DNA of 64,000 bases from an uncultured Myxococcales bacterium (GCA_903955385.1 CAJBNH010000131.1:1-64000), one strand, 5' to 3'. Positions 1-8,985 are shown, counted from the first letter of the stretch. Notes: generated from the sequence alone by a model not told the origin. Numbers and translations: made by a program.

Positions 1-748
1 AGAGATGCAAACGTCGCGTACGGGCTCAGGTCCGGCGTGCCGCTCAGGTCGCCGTAGGACCCGGTCGTCGCCACCGATGCGAGAGATGCAAACGTCGCGT
101 ACGGGCTCAGGTCCGGCGCGCCGCTCAGGTCACCGTAGGAACCCGTGGTCGCCACCGACGCAAGAGAGGCGATGGTGGCGTACGGGCTCAAGTCCGGCGT
201 GCCGCTGAGGTCACCGTAGGAGCCGGTGGTCGCGACCGACGCGAGCGAGGCGATGGTCGCGTACGGGCTCAAGTCCGGCGTGTCGCTCAGGTCACCGTAG
301 GAGCCCGTGGTCGCCACCGACGCAAGAGAAGCGATGGTCGCAAACGGGCTCAGGTCCGGCGTGCCCTCGAGGTCGCCATACGTGCCGCTGGTCGCCACCT
401 TCGCCAACGCGGCCAACTCTGCAAAGGAACTGAGGTCTGGCTTTCCGGCGAGGTCACCGTACTTGCCGCTGGTTGCTACCTTGGCCAGCTCCGCCGACTT
501 GGCAAACGGGGTCAGGTCTGGCTGTCCTGCCAAGTCACCGTAGGCACCGCTGGTCGCCACCTTCGCCAACGATGCCGCCTTGGCAAACGAGGTCAGGTCC
601 GGCCTTCCAGCCAGGTCGCCGTACGCACCGCTGGTCGCCACCTTCGCCAATACAGACAACCTGGCGTAAACATTCAGGTCTGGCAATCCATAGAGATCAA
701 CGTACTCTCCTGTGGTCGCCACCGTCGACAGCTCGTCCAGCACAGCAA
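1..748 (-). repeat. 81-bp in-frame tandem repeat array (at least nine units)
   Basis: The motif gggctcaggtccggc and its variants recur at 22, 103, 184, 265, 346, 427, 508, 589 and 670, an exact 81-bp period. On the minus strand each unit encodes 27 residues. The units nearest the window edge (1-345) are almost identical in DNA, while those from about 346 to 748 have diverged. This points to recent expansion at the C-terminal side. The array continues past position 1. Confidence 0.95.
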
Positions 749-1232
749 AGGGCGCCAGCACCGCCGGGTCGATCTGGCCCAACCGGATGCATCCCGAACA
801 GTCCGTGGCCTCGGCCACCGCCGCCCGCAGCGAGAACGGCACCGACCGCAACGGCTGGCGTGGCAGGGCGGGGTCCGACTCGATCTGCAAAGAGAGCCAC
901 GGCGTGCCCAGCTTGCCCAAGACCGCGACATCCAGCGCCGTCTTGGAACCCAGCCCATGCTGGAACTGGCCGTTGGACACCTGAACCGCGACGGGGCCCT
1001 CAGTCCAAGCAGCAACACCGCCGGACTCGCTGGCGTACAACTGGAACGTGAGGACGTAGGAACCGTCGGACACCGGCCCGCCGCCAGTTGCGCTCAGGAA
1101 GCCCTCCACCAGTGTCACGGTAGGCACTGAGGCCTCGGCGCGACCAGACGACACGGTAAGCGCCGCCGCAAGAGCCGAGACTACAAAGGGTAAAGCGCGG
1201 CAACTTGCCTTGCGCTGGGAATGAACGGCCAT
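1..1232 (-). CDS. Secreted repeat-rich surface protein, C-terminus beyond window
   Basis: A minus-strand frame stays open from an ATG at 1232 to the window edge, so the gene is partial at its C-terminus. GGAGG sits about 5 nt before the ATG. The product starts with a signal peptide (AALTVSSGRAEA). An approximately 110-residue domain follows (VTLVEGFLSATGGGPVSDGSY...) with a CSGCI motif, then at least nine 27-residue repeats of the type LASVATTGSYGDLSGTPDLS. The same N-terminal domain, CSGC motif and repeats recur in the genes at 31692 and 34110, which suggests that P-domain, DUF4215 and fibrinogen-like modules may lie beyond the edge. The 'SYxDLxxxP' repeat is known from phage tail fibres and bacterial surface proteins. 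Role as an adhesin or stalk is inferred. No enzyme motif is visible. Confidence 0.85.
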   Translation of the reverse strand, partial: MAVHSQRKASCRALPFVVSALAAALTVSSGRAEASVPTVTLVEGFLSATGGGPVSDGSYVLTFQLYASESGGVAAWTEGPVAVQVSNGQFQHGLGSKTALDVAVLGKLGTPWLSLQIESDPALPRQPLRSVPFSLRAAVAEATDCSGCIRLGQIDPAVLAPFAVLDELSTVATTGEYVDLYGLPDLNVYARLSVLAKVATSGAYGDLAGRPDLTSFAKAASLAKVATSGAYGDLAGQPDLTPFAKSAELAKVATSGKYGDLAGKPDLSSFAELAALAKVATSGTYGDLEGTPDLSPFATIASLASVATTGSYGDLSDTPDLSPYATIASLASVATTGSYGDLSGTPDLSPYATIASLASVATTGSYGDLSGAPDLSPYATFASLASVATTGSYGDLSGTPDLSPYATFAS

Positions 1233-1306
1233 CTCGTCCTCCGACTGTCCCCCCCGTGTCGCGAAACTAGGGACATGGCATCTTAGAGGCCGTCTCACAC
1301 GAATTC

Positions 1307-1338
1307 CAAGTGTAAGGCCACATGAGTCTAAACACTTG
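1307..1338. promoter_or_regulatory. Inverted repeat upstream of the repeat protein
   Basis: CAAGTGT (1307-1313) and ACACTTG (1332-1338) form a perfect 7-bp inverted repeat with an 18-nt spacer. It lies in the AT-richer 245-bp gap that precedes the gene starting at 1232. Position and symmetry fit an operator or a leader hairpin. No convincing -35/-10 pair was found. Confidence 0.3.
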
Positions 1339-1477
1339 TTTGCAGATCTTCGCAAAGTTTCAGAAAGAATGGTGCAAATTCCAAGGCGTATCCCCATGGA
1401 CGACCGTTCGTGGCGATGATCGCACTTGGGTTGCGTGAGCGTGGTTTGGGGCTGATCGGATGCGGGCGATGGTCGAT

Positions 1478-1849
1478 TCAAATGCCTTGACCAAACAGCG
1501 ACACACACCAGAAGGCCAGGAATCCCGCGAAGATGATGAGGGTGGCGAAGGGCGGCTCCTTCTCCTCGCGGTGGGCCTCGACCAGCAGCTCTTCCGTGAC
1601 CAGTGACAACAACGCGGCTGCGGAGAACGCGATGATGCGCCAGCCGCCGGTCGTCTCGGACGTGAGCGACAGCCCCAGAAACGGCAGCTCGACCGCCAGC
1701 GCCGCAAACACCAGACCCGCCGCAAAGTGCTGGATCAGGCTGCGCGCACCATTGGACGGGCGCCACACCGCCGCCAGCACGCCCCCCGGCAAGGCGACGG
1801 CCGCGGGGTCGACATCAAGAGCAACTCGTGGCGAGTCATCGGTGGGCAA
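1478..1849 (-). CDS. Small membrane protein resembling part of a ZIP metal transporter
   Basis: This 123-residue product has three hydrophobic stretches (about 18-30, 40-62 and 101-118). The segment SLIQHFAAGLVFAALAVELPFLGLS resembles the HFAAG...VELLP region of ZIP-family metal permeases, and TEELLVEAH resembles the next ZIP helix. Canonical ZIP proteins have eight helices, so this would be a fragment or a reduced relative; substrate and activity cannot be stated. It starts 30 nt after the stop of the large gene at 1880-6157 and may be cotranscribed with it. The start is not fixed by a strong ribosome-binding site. Confidence 0.55.
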   Translation of the reverse strand: MPTDDSPRVALDVDPAAVALPGGVLAAVWRPSNGARSLIQHFAAGLVFAALAVELPFLGLSLTSETTGGWRIIAFSAAALLSLVTEELLVEAHREEKEPPFATLIIFAGFLAFWCVSLFGQGI

Positions 1850-1879
1850 GCCTTTGTGAGTGCTGGTGAAAGAAGCTTG

Positions 1880-4800
1880 TCAGCCCGCTGCTGGCGGCGG
1901 CGGAATGATCTTGGGCCGCGGCGGCGACTTGCGCCACAGCCCGCCGGTCGAGAACGCCCGCCAGGCCCATGGCAGCCACCGCAGCAGCGCCCAGACCAGC
2001 CACAGCGCCCACAACAGCATCGCAATTCGCCAGGCCAACAGCGGTAGCGAAGCCGCCCACGCCTGCGGGGTCAGGCCGTCCACACGGTCCAGATACCAGC
2101 GCAGGTCCTGCCCGCTGGAGCCTCCGCCCGCGACCTGCATGTCCACATCTAGCAACAGGTTGTGGTGGATGGCCCCGTACAGCACCCCCATGGCCGCCAG
2201 CGTCAGCAACGCCAGACCCACCTGCGCCGCGTCAAACCGCAGCACCGGCAGCGGCGGCTCTGCCTGCCCGCGCGCACGGCGCCACGTCAGGGCCAGGAAC
2301 CAGCCGACCACGACCAGGACCAGCGGCACCGGCAGCCACGCCAGACCCAGCGTCAGCAGCAGCCAGTCGCGCGTCTTCAGCGGCGGCCCCTGCACCTGCC
2401 CCAGCAGCCCGGCGAAGACCAGCAGGGCCAGCAGGTGACTCCAGAACAGCACCGCCGGACCCCAGTCGGGTCCGCGCGTCCACACCAGCCAGCGGTCGGG
2501 CCCCAAGTCGAGGCTGACCTGCACGTTGGCGGCGGGGCCACCCAGATCGACGACGGGGACCGACTCCCGCAGCGACCTCTGCCACGGTTGCTGCCACTTG
2601 ACCGTGAAGACCTGCTCGCCGGGCTCCAGCGGCAGGCGCAGCTCGCGGCCCTGCGGACGAATCGACGCGGGCGAGCCGCCGACCAGCACCGCCTGAACCT
2701 CGGCCCCCTGCGGCAGCGTCAGCTTGCGCCAACCGCCTTGCGACGACCGCACCGTCAGCCCCAGCTCGGCCTGTAGCAGCCGCTGGCCGGGGGTCACGCG
2801 GTACTCGACGCGGTCGACCGTCACGGCTTGGCCCGCCGCACCTTCTGGCCGCACGACGGCCACTTGCAACGACTCGCCCGGCCACGGCTGCCACATCGGC
2901 CGCAGCGCCGCGTCGCCGGGGTCCCGGGTGTGCACGGGGGGCAGCCCCTGGAACGAGCAGCGCCAAATCGGGCTGCACGACACGCGCCACGTCTCTGTCC
3001 AAGGCTCGTCGATGGGGGCGGAAAGCGTCAGGGTCGGCGACACCGGCAATTCACTGGCAAAGCCGGCCTGCGCCTCGTCTCGGCCAAAGGGAACCAGCGC
3101 AAAACGCTTGCCATCGGGGCCATTCTCGACCCTGACGCCGTCGGTGATCACACGCTCGCCCTGCAACAGCGGCACCTTGACCAGCGTGGACTGACCAGTC
3201 GTCTCGCGGCCGACCAACGTCTCGGTCTGCCACGGCAGGCCCAGCTGCAGGTGGCGGTCGATGGCGAACCAGGGCGGCAGTTCAGGCGCCAAGTCCGCGT
3301 CGCCCTTGCCGTTCTCTCCCGCCGCGGTGGCCTTGCGGGTCAGCTGCAGCGCGGCGTCGGGCACGCCGTTCGGGTCCAAGCCGTCGATGGACCAGTCGCC
3401 GTCGGGGCTCTCGAACCGCACCAGACGCGGCAGGCTGTTGCTGTCGAGCTGCAGCGTCACGGAATTGCGGCGGACCATCGTGCCCTCCACCGTCACGACG
3501 TGACGACCCTGGGGCACGCGCACGACGACCAGGCCCCCCGCTTGCCGCCGCAGCTGCCAGGTCGGCACACCGTCGATGCGAACTTCGCGGATCTGCAACG
3601 GATCCTGTGGACCGGGCAGCGCCCATCCGGCGTCGCGCTGGGCGTGGACTTCGGCCTCCAGCGCCACGTTCTGGCCCGCGATCTTCAGGTCGAGGCGGCT
3701 GACGACCACGCACGGACCCTCGCACTGCTGCGCCTGCAACAGCCGGGTCTGCAGCTTGTCGAGCAGGTCTGGCGAGGGCGACGGATCGGCCGCGCGCACG
3801 GTCGCGGGCGCCAGCACCAGGGTCGCCAGCACGGCCAACAACAGCGTGACGGCAGCGGCAGACGGGGTCGGGGCCGCCGGTGTGTTCCCCAAGGACTGCG
3901 ACCACTTGCGCAGCCGAGCCGGGTCCAGCAGCCTCAGACCCAGCGCCAGCAGCAGCGCCACCCGCAGCAGCGCAAGCACCAGATTCCAGGTGGGCGAGAT
4001 CAGCCACAGCGAGATGCGGTGGTCGCGCGACACAGGGCCGCTCCAGCCCAGCTCAAGCGCCGTCCACGTCCATGACGGCACGCCCGGACCGGTCTGCACC
4101 ACCGCGTTCGGGTCAACTTGCTGCAGCTGCTTCTTGGCCAGCATCGTGTCCGAGACCCGCCGGCTGTACTCCGCCTGGGCCTCTGCCGCCTGCGCCACCG
4201 CCTGCTCGGCCCGGTCGGCAAAACCCTTCGACTCTGCTTCGGGTTCTGAAGCTGCCGCCACGCCGGCTTTGGCTCCCATCACGACCGGTACGGGCGCAGC
4301 GTCGGCTGCGGGAGCCTCCATCGGCGCGGGCGCGGGTGGGGCTTCGGCCTTCGCGCCGCCGTCCAACGCGAGGAACGTCTCCTCCTGCGGCGGCTGCCAC
4401 GACTGCAGCGCACCGTGACCGCCCTGGGCGACCTGCGGGTGCAGCCCCTGCCGCAGCTGGTCGCGGGCAAACGGCACCAGCGCGAGCACCAGCAGCACAA
4501 TCGCTGCGAAATGCCATGCTTGCACCACACGCCGGAACCAGCCGACCGGCAGCACGCGCACCAGCGCCAGCGCCGCCAGCGCCTGCAGCCACAGCCACTC
4601 GGGTGCGTCGGACTCGCCGTGCGACAGCGCCAGACCGACCAGCGCGACCAGCCCCCAGCGCCAGCCCAACAGCTTGGCGGTGCCCAACGCCAGCATCAGC
4701 ACGAAAAAGAAGTCGAACAAGGTCCAAGAGTTCAGCCAAGTCTCCGGCATCTGGTCCACGCCCGACGCGGCCAGCAGCTGCCAGCCCGGCGGCAAGTGCA

Positions 4801-6157
4801 GCGTCGTCTTCAGGCTGTTGGCGTCGTGGTCCCAGCCGACGGCGTGCAGCTCGCCCGACCGGTCGGCCAGACGCGAGTCCGCCTGCAGCGACAGCCGGCC
4901 CTCCCGCAGCTCGACACCCGCGCGGCCGGTCTTGGGGTCCTTGGTGATCAGGTGCGCCGACCCGGAGTTGGGATCGCCCACCCGACCCAGCACGCCGGGC
5001 GCCGCCAGATCCAGCCGCCAGCCCTGGTGCAGCTCGCCCGTCAGTGTGTCGCGCGCCGTCACGCCCTTGCCGTCCAGGTCGAGCCACAGCTGCCGCACCA
5101 CGTCGATCTTGTCGGGCGCCGGGTCGGTCTCGCCGCGGCGGGTGGCCTTGAGCTGCAGCGTCTGCCCGGGCTCAGCCAGGAAGGTGCGGCCGGTCTTCCA
5201 GTCGCCCTCGAGTGTCGTGCGCTCGGGGTCCACCGGCGTCAGACCCGAGAGCTCGACCGACCGCAGCGCCTCTTGCGGCACCCACACCCAAGTCTCCTGT
5301 TTCTCAAAGAAATCGCCTTGCAACACGGGAACCTGCACCTGCGTCGCCTCTGCCGCCAGCACCGCCTCGATGTCCACCGTGTGCTGCCCCGGCCTTGCGT
5401 GCAGGCGCACCGCACCATCGGCCCCGACCTGCACCGGCAGCCCGTCCGACACCGACACCGGCCGCGCACCGGCCAGCAGCACCGGCCCCAGCACCACGTC
5501 GCGCGCGCGCCCGGACACGCGCAGCGTCAGGCGCGTCGTCACCCGCAGTGGCACGGTGTCCCGCAGGCGTCGCGCCACCGATACAGTCAAGGTATCGACT
5601 TCATTGGCCTCGCCCACACCATCCTTGCGCAGGAACAGCCGCCCCCCGCCGTCGCGCCGCACGGGTTCCACCCCTTGCCCGTCCAGCAACAGCCGCACGA
5701 CGCCGACGGGATCGGGAACGGCCAGTACCTCAGGCGCAGTAGCCCAAGGCCAGCGGCCGGTGACACGGTGCAGCCCTGCGCCGACCTGAACGCCCGGCAC
5801 CTCGCCGATGGCCTGGACCAGACCCGGCACGCCGTCGACCGACACCTCTTGCGGCCACGCCGTCCTGTCACCCGGCAGGGGCACGGCCAGCGCCCGGTCC
5901 ACCCAGACGAGCAGCGTGAATTCCCCTTGTTTCGCAGAGATGCGCACCTCGAGTTGTCCCGGCCACACGCAGGCATTCTGGTTGTCGTCGGCGCTTGCGC
6001 ACACCTCGTTCGGAAAGTCGTACAGCACCCACGGCACCCACGGCGCCAACACCTCGGGCACGGCGGGCGGCGGCGGCAGCGCGTGGGCGGACCCAAGCGT
6101 TCCCAGCAGCAGGACGATGGCGAGCAGCGACACGCGAAGGAAACGTGGGGCAGACAT
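1880..6157 (-). CDS. Large two-part envelope protein with signal peptide and about ten membrane segments
   Basis: The longest open frame begins far upstream, but ATG at 6157 is preferred. It is preceded by AGGAG and begins a clean signal peptide (LLAIVLLLGTLGSAHA). That gives 1425 residues. Visible layout: a beta-rich soluble region to about 475; several membrane segments about 475-575; an Ala/Glu-rich stretch about 590-690; a Trp-rich VPSWTWTALELGWSGP motif; helices about 715-790; a second beta-rich region about 790-1230; and membrane segments about 1232-1400. Both soluble parts contain a similar 'EV.(V/I)DGVP ... G.H.VT' stretch, so the protein may be an internal duplication. I recognise no named family. 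It is divergent from the CorC-type gene and could act as a periplasm-facing sensor or transport component, which is a guess. Confidence 0.75.
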   Translation of the reverse strand: MSAPRFLRVSLLAIVLLLGTLGSAHALPPPPAVPEVLAPWVPWVLYDFPNEVCASADDNQNACVWPGQLEVRISAKQGEFTLLVWVDRALAVPLPGDRTAWPQEVSVDGVPGLVQAIGEVPGVQVGAGLHRVTGRWPWATAPEVLAVPDPVGVVRLLLDGQGVEPVRRDGGGRLFLRKDGVGEANEVDTLTVSVARRLRDTVPLRVTTRLTLRVSGRARDVVLGPVLLAGARPVSVSDGLPVQVGADGAVRLHARPGQHTVDIEAVLAAEATQVQVPVLQGDFFEKQETWVWVPQEALRSVELSGLTPVDPERTTLEGDWKTGRTFLAEPGQTLQLKATRRGETDPAPDKIDVVRQLWLDLDGKGVTARDTLTGELHQGWRLDLAAPGVLGRVGDPNSGSAHLITKDPKTGRAGVELREGRLSLQADSRLADRSGELHAVGWDHDANSLKTTLHLPPGWQLLAASGVDQMPETWLNSWTLFDFFFVLMLALGTAKLLGWRWGLVALVGLALSHGESDAPEWLWLQALAALALVRVLPVGWFRRVVQAWHFAAIVLLVLALVPFARDQLRQGLHPQVAQGGHGALQSWQPPQEETFLALDGGAKAEAPPAPAPMEAPAADAAPVPVVMGAKAGVAAASEPEAESKGFADRAEQAVAQAAEAQAEYSRRVSDTMLAKKQLQQVDPNAVVQTGPGVPSWTWTALELGWSGPVSRDHRISLWLISPTWNLVLALLRVALLLALGLRLLDPARLRKWSQSLGNTPAAPTPSAAAVTLLLAVLATLVLAPATVRAADPSPSPDLLDKLQTRLLQAQQCEGPCVVVSRLDLKIAGQNVALEAEVHAQRDAGWALPGPQDPLQIREVRIDGVPTWQLRRQAGGLVVVRVPQGRHVVTVEGTMVRRNSVTLQLDSNSLPRLVRFESPDGDWSIDGLDPNGVPDAALQLTRKATAAGENGKGDADLAPELPPWFAIDRHLQLGLPWQTETLVGRETTGQSTLVKVPLLQGERVITDGVRVENGPDGKRFALVPFGRDEAQAGFASELPVSPTLTLSAPIDEPWTETWRVSCSPIWRCSFQGLPPVHTRDPGDAALRPMWQPWPGESLQVAVVRPEGAAGQAVTVDRVEYRVTPGQRLLQAELGLTVRSSQGGWRKLTLPQGAEVQAVLVGGSPASIRPQGRELRLPLEPGEQVFTVKWQQPWQRSLRESVPVVDLGGPAANVQVSLDLGPDRWLVWTRGPDWGPAVLFWSHLLALLVFAGLLGQVQGPPLKTRDWLLLTLGLAWLPVPLVLVVVGWFLALTWRRARGQAEPPLPVLRFDAAQVGLALLTLAAMGVLYGAIHHNLLLDVDMQVAGGGSSGQDLRWYLDRVDGLTPQAWAASLPLLAWRIAMLLWALWLVWALLRWLPWAWRAFSTGGLWRKSPPRPKIIPPPPAAG

Positions 6158-6290
6158 GGCGTGGCTCCTGAGGCGGGTGGGCGAACTGCATGGACTTTCC
6201 GACGGATGCGGGGGCTTGGCAAGACGCGGATTGGCCGGTGCGAGCTTCCCGGTGTAGGCTCTGTGGACCCCTTCCTCCGCGAGGCCCGTC

Positions 6291-7601
6291 CTGACCGAGT
6301 TGCTCGTCATCCTGTTGCTGGTCCTTGCCAACGGCATCTTCTCTGGCGCCGAGATCGCCGTGATCACGATGCGAAAGACGAGGTTGCGCGAGCTGGCGGA
6401 GGAAGGCAGCACCCGCGCCAAGGCCCTGCTGTGGCTGCGGTCGCACCCAGAGCGGTTTCTGGCGACGGTGCAGGTGGCGATCACCGTCATCAGCGCGTCT
6501 GCGGCGGCGTTCGGCGGCGCGTCGGTGGCGGCGCGGCTCACGCCGGTCATCGCGCACATCCCGGGTCTGGAGAAGCACGCGGAAGACGTGTCGCTGGCGC
6601 TGGTCATCGCGCTGGTGTCCTATCTGTCGCTGGTGCTGGGCGAGCTGGTGCCGAAGTCGCTGGCCTTGCGGTCCAGCGAGGCGTACGCGATGGCGGTGGG
6701 CCGACCGCTGCGCTTCATCAGCTCAGTGGCGCGGCCGCTTGCGTGGTTCCTGACGGCGAGCTCCAACGTGGTCCTGCGCCCCTTCGGCGACCGCACCAAC
6801 TTCACGGAATCGCGTGTCTCGACAGAGGAATTGCAGCAGCTGGTCGACGAGGCCACCCGCGCCGGTGCGCTGGACAGCCACTCGGGCGAGATCGCTTCGC
6901 GCGCGCTGGAGTTCGGCGACCTGACCGCCGGTGCCGTGATGGTCCCGCGCAACAAGGTCGACGCCATCGCCCGCGACGCCAACCTGGTCGAGCTGAAGAA
7001 GCTGATCATCGACAGCGGCCGCTCGCGCCTGCCGGTATACGAAGATACGCTCGACAACATCGTGGGTTACGTGACGGCGCGGGACCTTGTTGCCGCGATC
7101 CTCGACGGCCGTCCCGTCGACGTGGACCACCTGCTGCGCCCGACGCACTTCGTGCCCCGCAGCACCCGCGCCATCGATGTGCTCAAGGACCTGCAGAAGC
7201 GGCAGATGCAGCTGGCCATCGTGGTCGACGAGCACGGCGGCGTGTCCGGCATCCTGACGCTGGAGGATCTGGTCGAAGAGCTGGTGGGCGAGATCTTTGC
7301 CGAGGACGAAAAGCCCGAGGAGCAGATCCACATGGAAGCCGAAGGGTTGGCGCTGGTCGCCGGCTCGACGCCGATCCGCGACCTGAACCGCGCGCTGGAT
7401 CTCGACCTGCCTGAGAACGACGAGTGGACGACGCTGGCCGGCCTGTGCACCTCGCTGGCCGGAGGGATCCCGCGCAAGGGCGACCGGCTGCGGGACGAGA
7501 GCGGCATCACCTACGAGATCACGTCCGCCACACCGCGCGCCGTGGGCCAGGTGCGGCTGATTCTTCCGGAGCGTGAGAAGCCGGAGAATGGCAGGGCGTG
7601 A
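6291..7601 (+). CDS. CNNM/CorC (HlyC/CorC) family membrane transporter
   Basis: The product has the family's full order: a DUF21 (CNNM) transmembrane domain at about 1-190, two CBS domains (about 205-330), and a C-terminal CorC_HlyC domain (about 345-430). The hallmark LANGIFSGAEIAV is at the N-terminus and MVPRNKVDAI opens the CBS region. Members are linked to Mg2+/Co2+ efflux or regulation and were long misnamed hemolysins. An in-frame stop at 6255-6257 limits the start. The usual family N-terminus 'MTELL' matches CTG ACC GAG TTG CTC at 6291, with GAGG 6 nt upstream. The alternative start is TTG at 6300, which has poor spacing. No ATG or GTG is available, so the start is non-standard. Confidence 0.93.
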   Translation: MTELLVILLLVLANGIFSGAEIAVITMRKTRLRELAEEGSTRAKALLWLRSHPERFLATVQVAITVISASAAAFGGASVAARLTPVIAHIPGLEKHAEDVSLALVIALVSYLSLVLGELVPKSLALRSSEAYAMAVGRPLRFISSVARPLAWFLTASSNVVLRPFGDRTNFTESRVSTEELQQLVDEATRAGALDSHSGEIASRALEFGDLTAGAVMVPRNKVDAIARDANLVELKKLIIDSGRSRLPVYEDTLDNIVGYVTARDLVAAILDGRPVDVDHLLRPTHFVPRSTRAIDVLKDLQKRQMQLAIVVDEHGGVSGILTLEDLVEELVGEIFAEDEKPEEQIHMEAEGLALVAGSTPIRDLNRALDLDLPENDEWTTLAGLCTSLAGGIPRKGDRLRDESGITYEITSATPRAVGQVRLILPEREKPENGRA

Positions 7602-7615
7602 TGCGGGTGGATGCG

Positions 7616-7643
7616 GGTGTCCGGACTTGACACTTGACACCTT
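7616..7643 (-). repeat. Third copy of the 28-bp dispersed repeat
   Basis: This 28-nt stretch, just after the CorC-type stop, matches 27 of 28 bases of the reverse complement of 45811-45838 and resembles 45693-45720. It contains the heptad TTGACAC twice (core ACTTGACACTTGACACC). No second arm is visible nearby, so it is a solitary copy here. Confidence 0.85.
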
Positions 7644-7647
7644 TCAG

Positions 7648-7773
7648 CGCCCCTCCCCAGCGCTGCCGCGCGTCGCCCATGCACATTCCGTAGTGTTCTC
7701 GAAGCGTTCAATGCTTTCGTTGGCGGAATGTGGAGGGGAACTCTCCCGACCGGGCGGCAGCCGGGGAGGGGCG
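7648..7773. repeat. 126-bp nested inverted-repeat (foldback) element
   Basis: CGCCCCTCCCC (7648-7658) pairs with GGGGAGGGGCG (7763-7773), then GCTGCCGC (7662-7669) with GCGGCAGC (7754-7761). An inner pair CACATTCCG (7682-7690) with CGGAATGTG (7724-7732) follows, and a weaker CGAAGC/GCTTTCG lies at the centre. It occupies most of the space between the convergent genes ending at 7601 and 7798. It may serve as a bidirectional terminator, or be a REP-like or MITE-like element. Confidence 0.8.
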
Positions 7774-7797
7774 TCGGGGCGGCCCTTCAGCACCTTG

Positions 7798-8985
7798 CTA
7801 CTGCACCATGCGCCGCCAAGACCACGCCGGAACGCCATGTGCGCTGCCTTCCGCCTCGCCGCCGTGAATGACGCGCAGGGCCACGTCCATCCCGCGCTGG
7901 CGCATCCGTTCGCCCAGCTTGAGCAGCGGGTTGCTCCATTCCGGCTGGACCGTCGCGCCGGACTTCACCTCGACCGCCAAGTGGCGCAGCCCTTCGGTTT
8001 GCAGCAGGTCGGCCTCCAACCCCTTGCCATCGCGATAGAACCACCAGCTCGGGCGCACGCCACGGTGCAGGTCGCGCTTGAGCAGTTGGACCGCGACGAA
8101 GTTCTCAAACACGGCGCCACGCAGCGGGTGCAGGTCGAGGTCGGCGGCACGGCGCAGGCCCAGAAGCCAGCACAGCAGGCCGGTGTCCCAGAAATAGAGC
8201 TTGGGCGACTTCACCTCGCGTGACGTCAGGTTGGCCGCCCAGGGCTGCAATGTGAAGGCGACGTAGGTGGTTTCGAGCACCGACAACCAAGCGCGCGCCG
8301 TGTTGTGGGCGATGCCGGCGTCAGCGCCCAGGGCCGAGAGGTTCAGGATCTGCCCGCACCGACCGGCACAGAGGCGCACGAACCGCTCGAAGCCGAACAG
8401 GTCGCCGACCCGCAGCACATCGCGCACGTCGCGGTCCAGGTAGGTCGCCACGTAGTCCCCCAGCCACACGTCGGCCGGGATACCGCGGTGCAGCGGGGCC
8501 GGGTAACCGCCTTGCAGGGCGAGGTCAAGCCAGCTGCGTGACGCGACCCACTGCGGCGGCAGCTCGTCCAGACCCAGCGGCAGCAGATTGAGCGGCGCCG
8601 TCCGTCCGGCAAGCGTTTGCGACACATTCTGCAGAAGCAAGACGTTGTGCGAACCCGTGAGCACCCAGCGGCCGCGCGCCTCGGGGCGGCGGTCGACATC
8701 GTCCTGAAGGTAGCTCAGCAGGTCGGGAGCGCGTTGCACCTCATCGAGGATGGCGCCTTCCGGGTATCGGCTCAGCAGTCCCCGAGGGTCGTCGATGGCC
8801 TGACGTCGCACGTCCGGGCTCTCCAGCGAGACCCAGGGCAGCTCGGGAAAGGTCATGCGACACAGCGTCGTTTTGCCCGACTGCCGCGGCCCCGTGAGCG
8901 TGACGATGGGATACTGCCGGGCGCGCTCGAGCAGCACGGACCGCATCGCCCGAGGCAGGATCGGCAGCGGAGCGCGGTCGGACAC
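7798..8985 (-). CDS. AAA-type ATPase with DUF4143 and nuclease-like C-terminus
   Basis: The 395-residue product matches the AAA_14/DUF4143 family of orphan ATPases. Walker A (GPRQSGKTT) is at 32-40, Walker B (AILDE) at 78-82, and LTGS lies near 113. DUF4143 follows at about 175-340 (LRVGDLFGFERFVRL...GI..NTARAWL). A PD-(D/E)xK-like end has EADLLQ...AVEVKSG at about 335-355. Start is GTG at 8985 with GAGGTG about 6 nt upstream. The family is common, patchily distributed and often laterally acquired; its cellular role is unknown. No toxin, transposase or partner gene is adjacent. A GCCGATCGGC palindrome lies just upstream of the gene. Confidence 0.93.
   Translation of the reverse strand: MSDRAPLPILPRAMRSVLLERARQYPIVTLTGPRQSGKTTLCRMTFPELPWVSLESPDVRRQAIDDPRGLLSRYPEGAILDEVQRAPDLLSYLQDDVDRRPEARGRWVLTGSHNVLLLQNVSQTLAGRTAPLNLLPLGLDELPPQWVASRSWLDLALQGGYPAPLHRGIPADVWLGDYVATYLDRDVRDVLRVGDLFGFERFVRLCAGRCGQILNLSALGADAGIAHNTARAWLSVLETTYVAFTLQPWAANLTSREVKSPKLYFWDTGLLCWLLGLRRAADLDLHPLRGAVFENFVAVQLLKRDLHRGVRPSWWFYRDGKGLEADLLQTEGLRHLAVEVKSGATVQPEWSNPLLKLGERMRQRGMDVALRVIHGGEAEGSAHGVPAWSWRRMVQ

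Noticed and set aside
1-748. Possible CRISPR or non-coding satellite array
   Set aside because: The 81-bp units are contiguous, without unique spacers, and form one open coding frame on the minus strand.
5-1051. Plus-strand open frames across the repeat array
   Set aside because: They are antisense shadows of the repeat protein, with Arg/Ser/Trp-rich translations and no ribosome site.
2828-4075. 415-codon plus-strand frame
   Set aside because: Antisense to the large envelope protein; the translation is Arg/Gln/His-rich with no motif, which is typical of GC-rich shadow frames.
4415-7414. 999-codon plus-strand frame spanning two real genes
   Set aside because: It runs antisense to one gene and out of frame over the CorC-type gene; the composition is not protein-like.
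7798-8985. Toxin-antitoxin or phage-defence locus around the AAA/DUF4143 ATPase
   Set aside because: The gene is alone; flanking genes are an envelope transporter and a lipoprotein with no defence signature.
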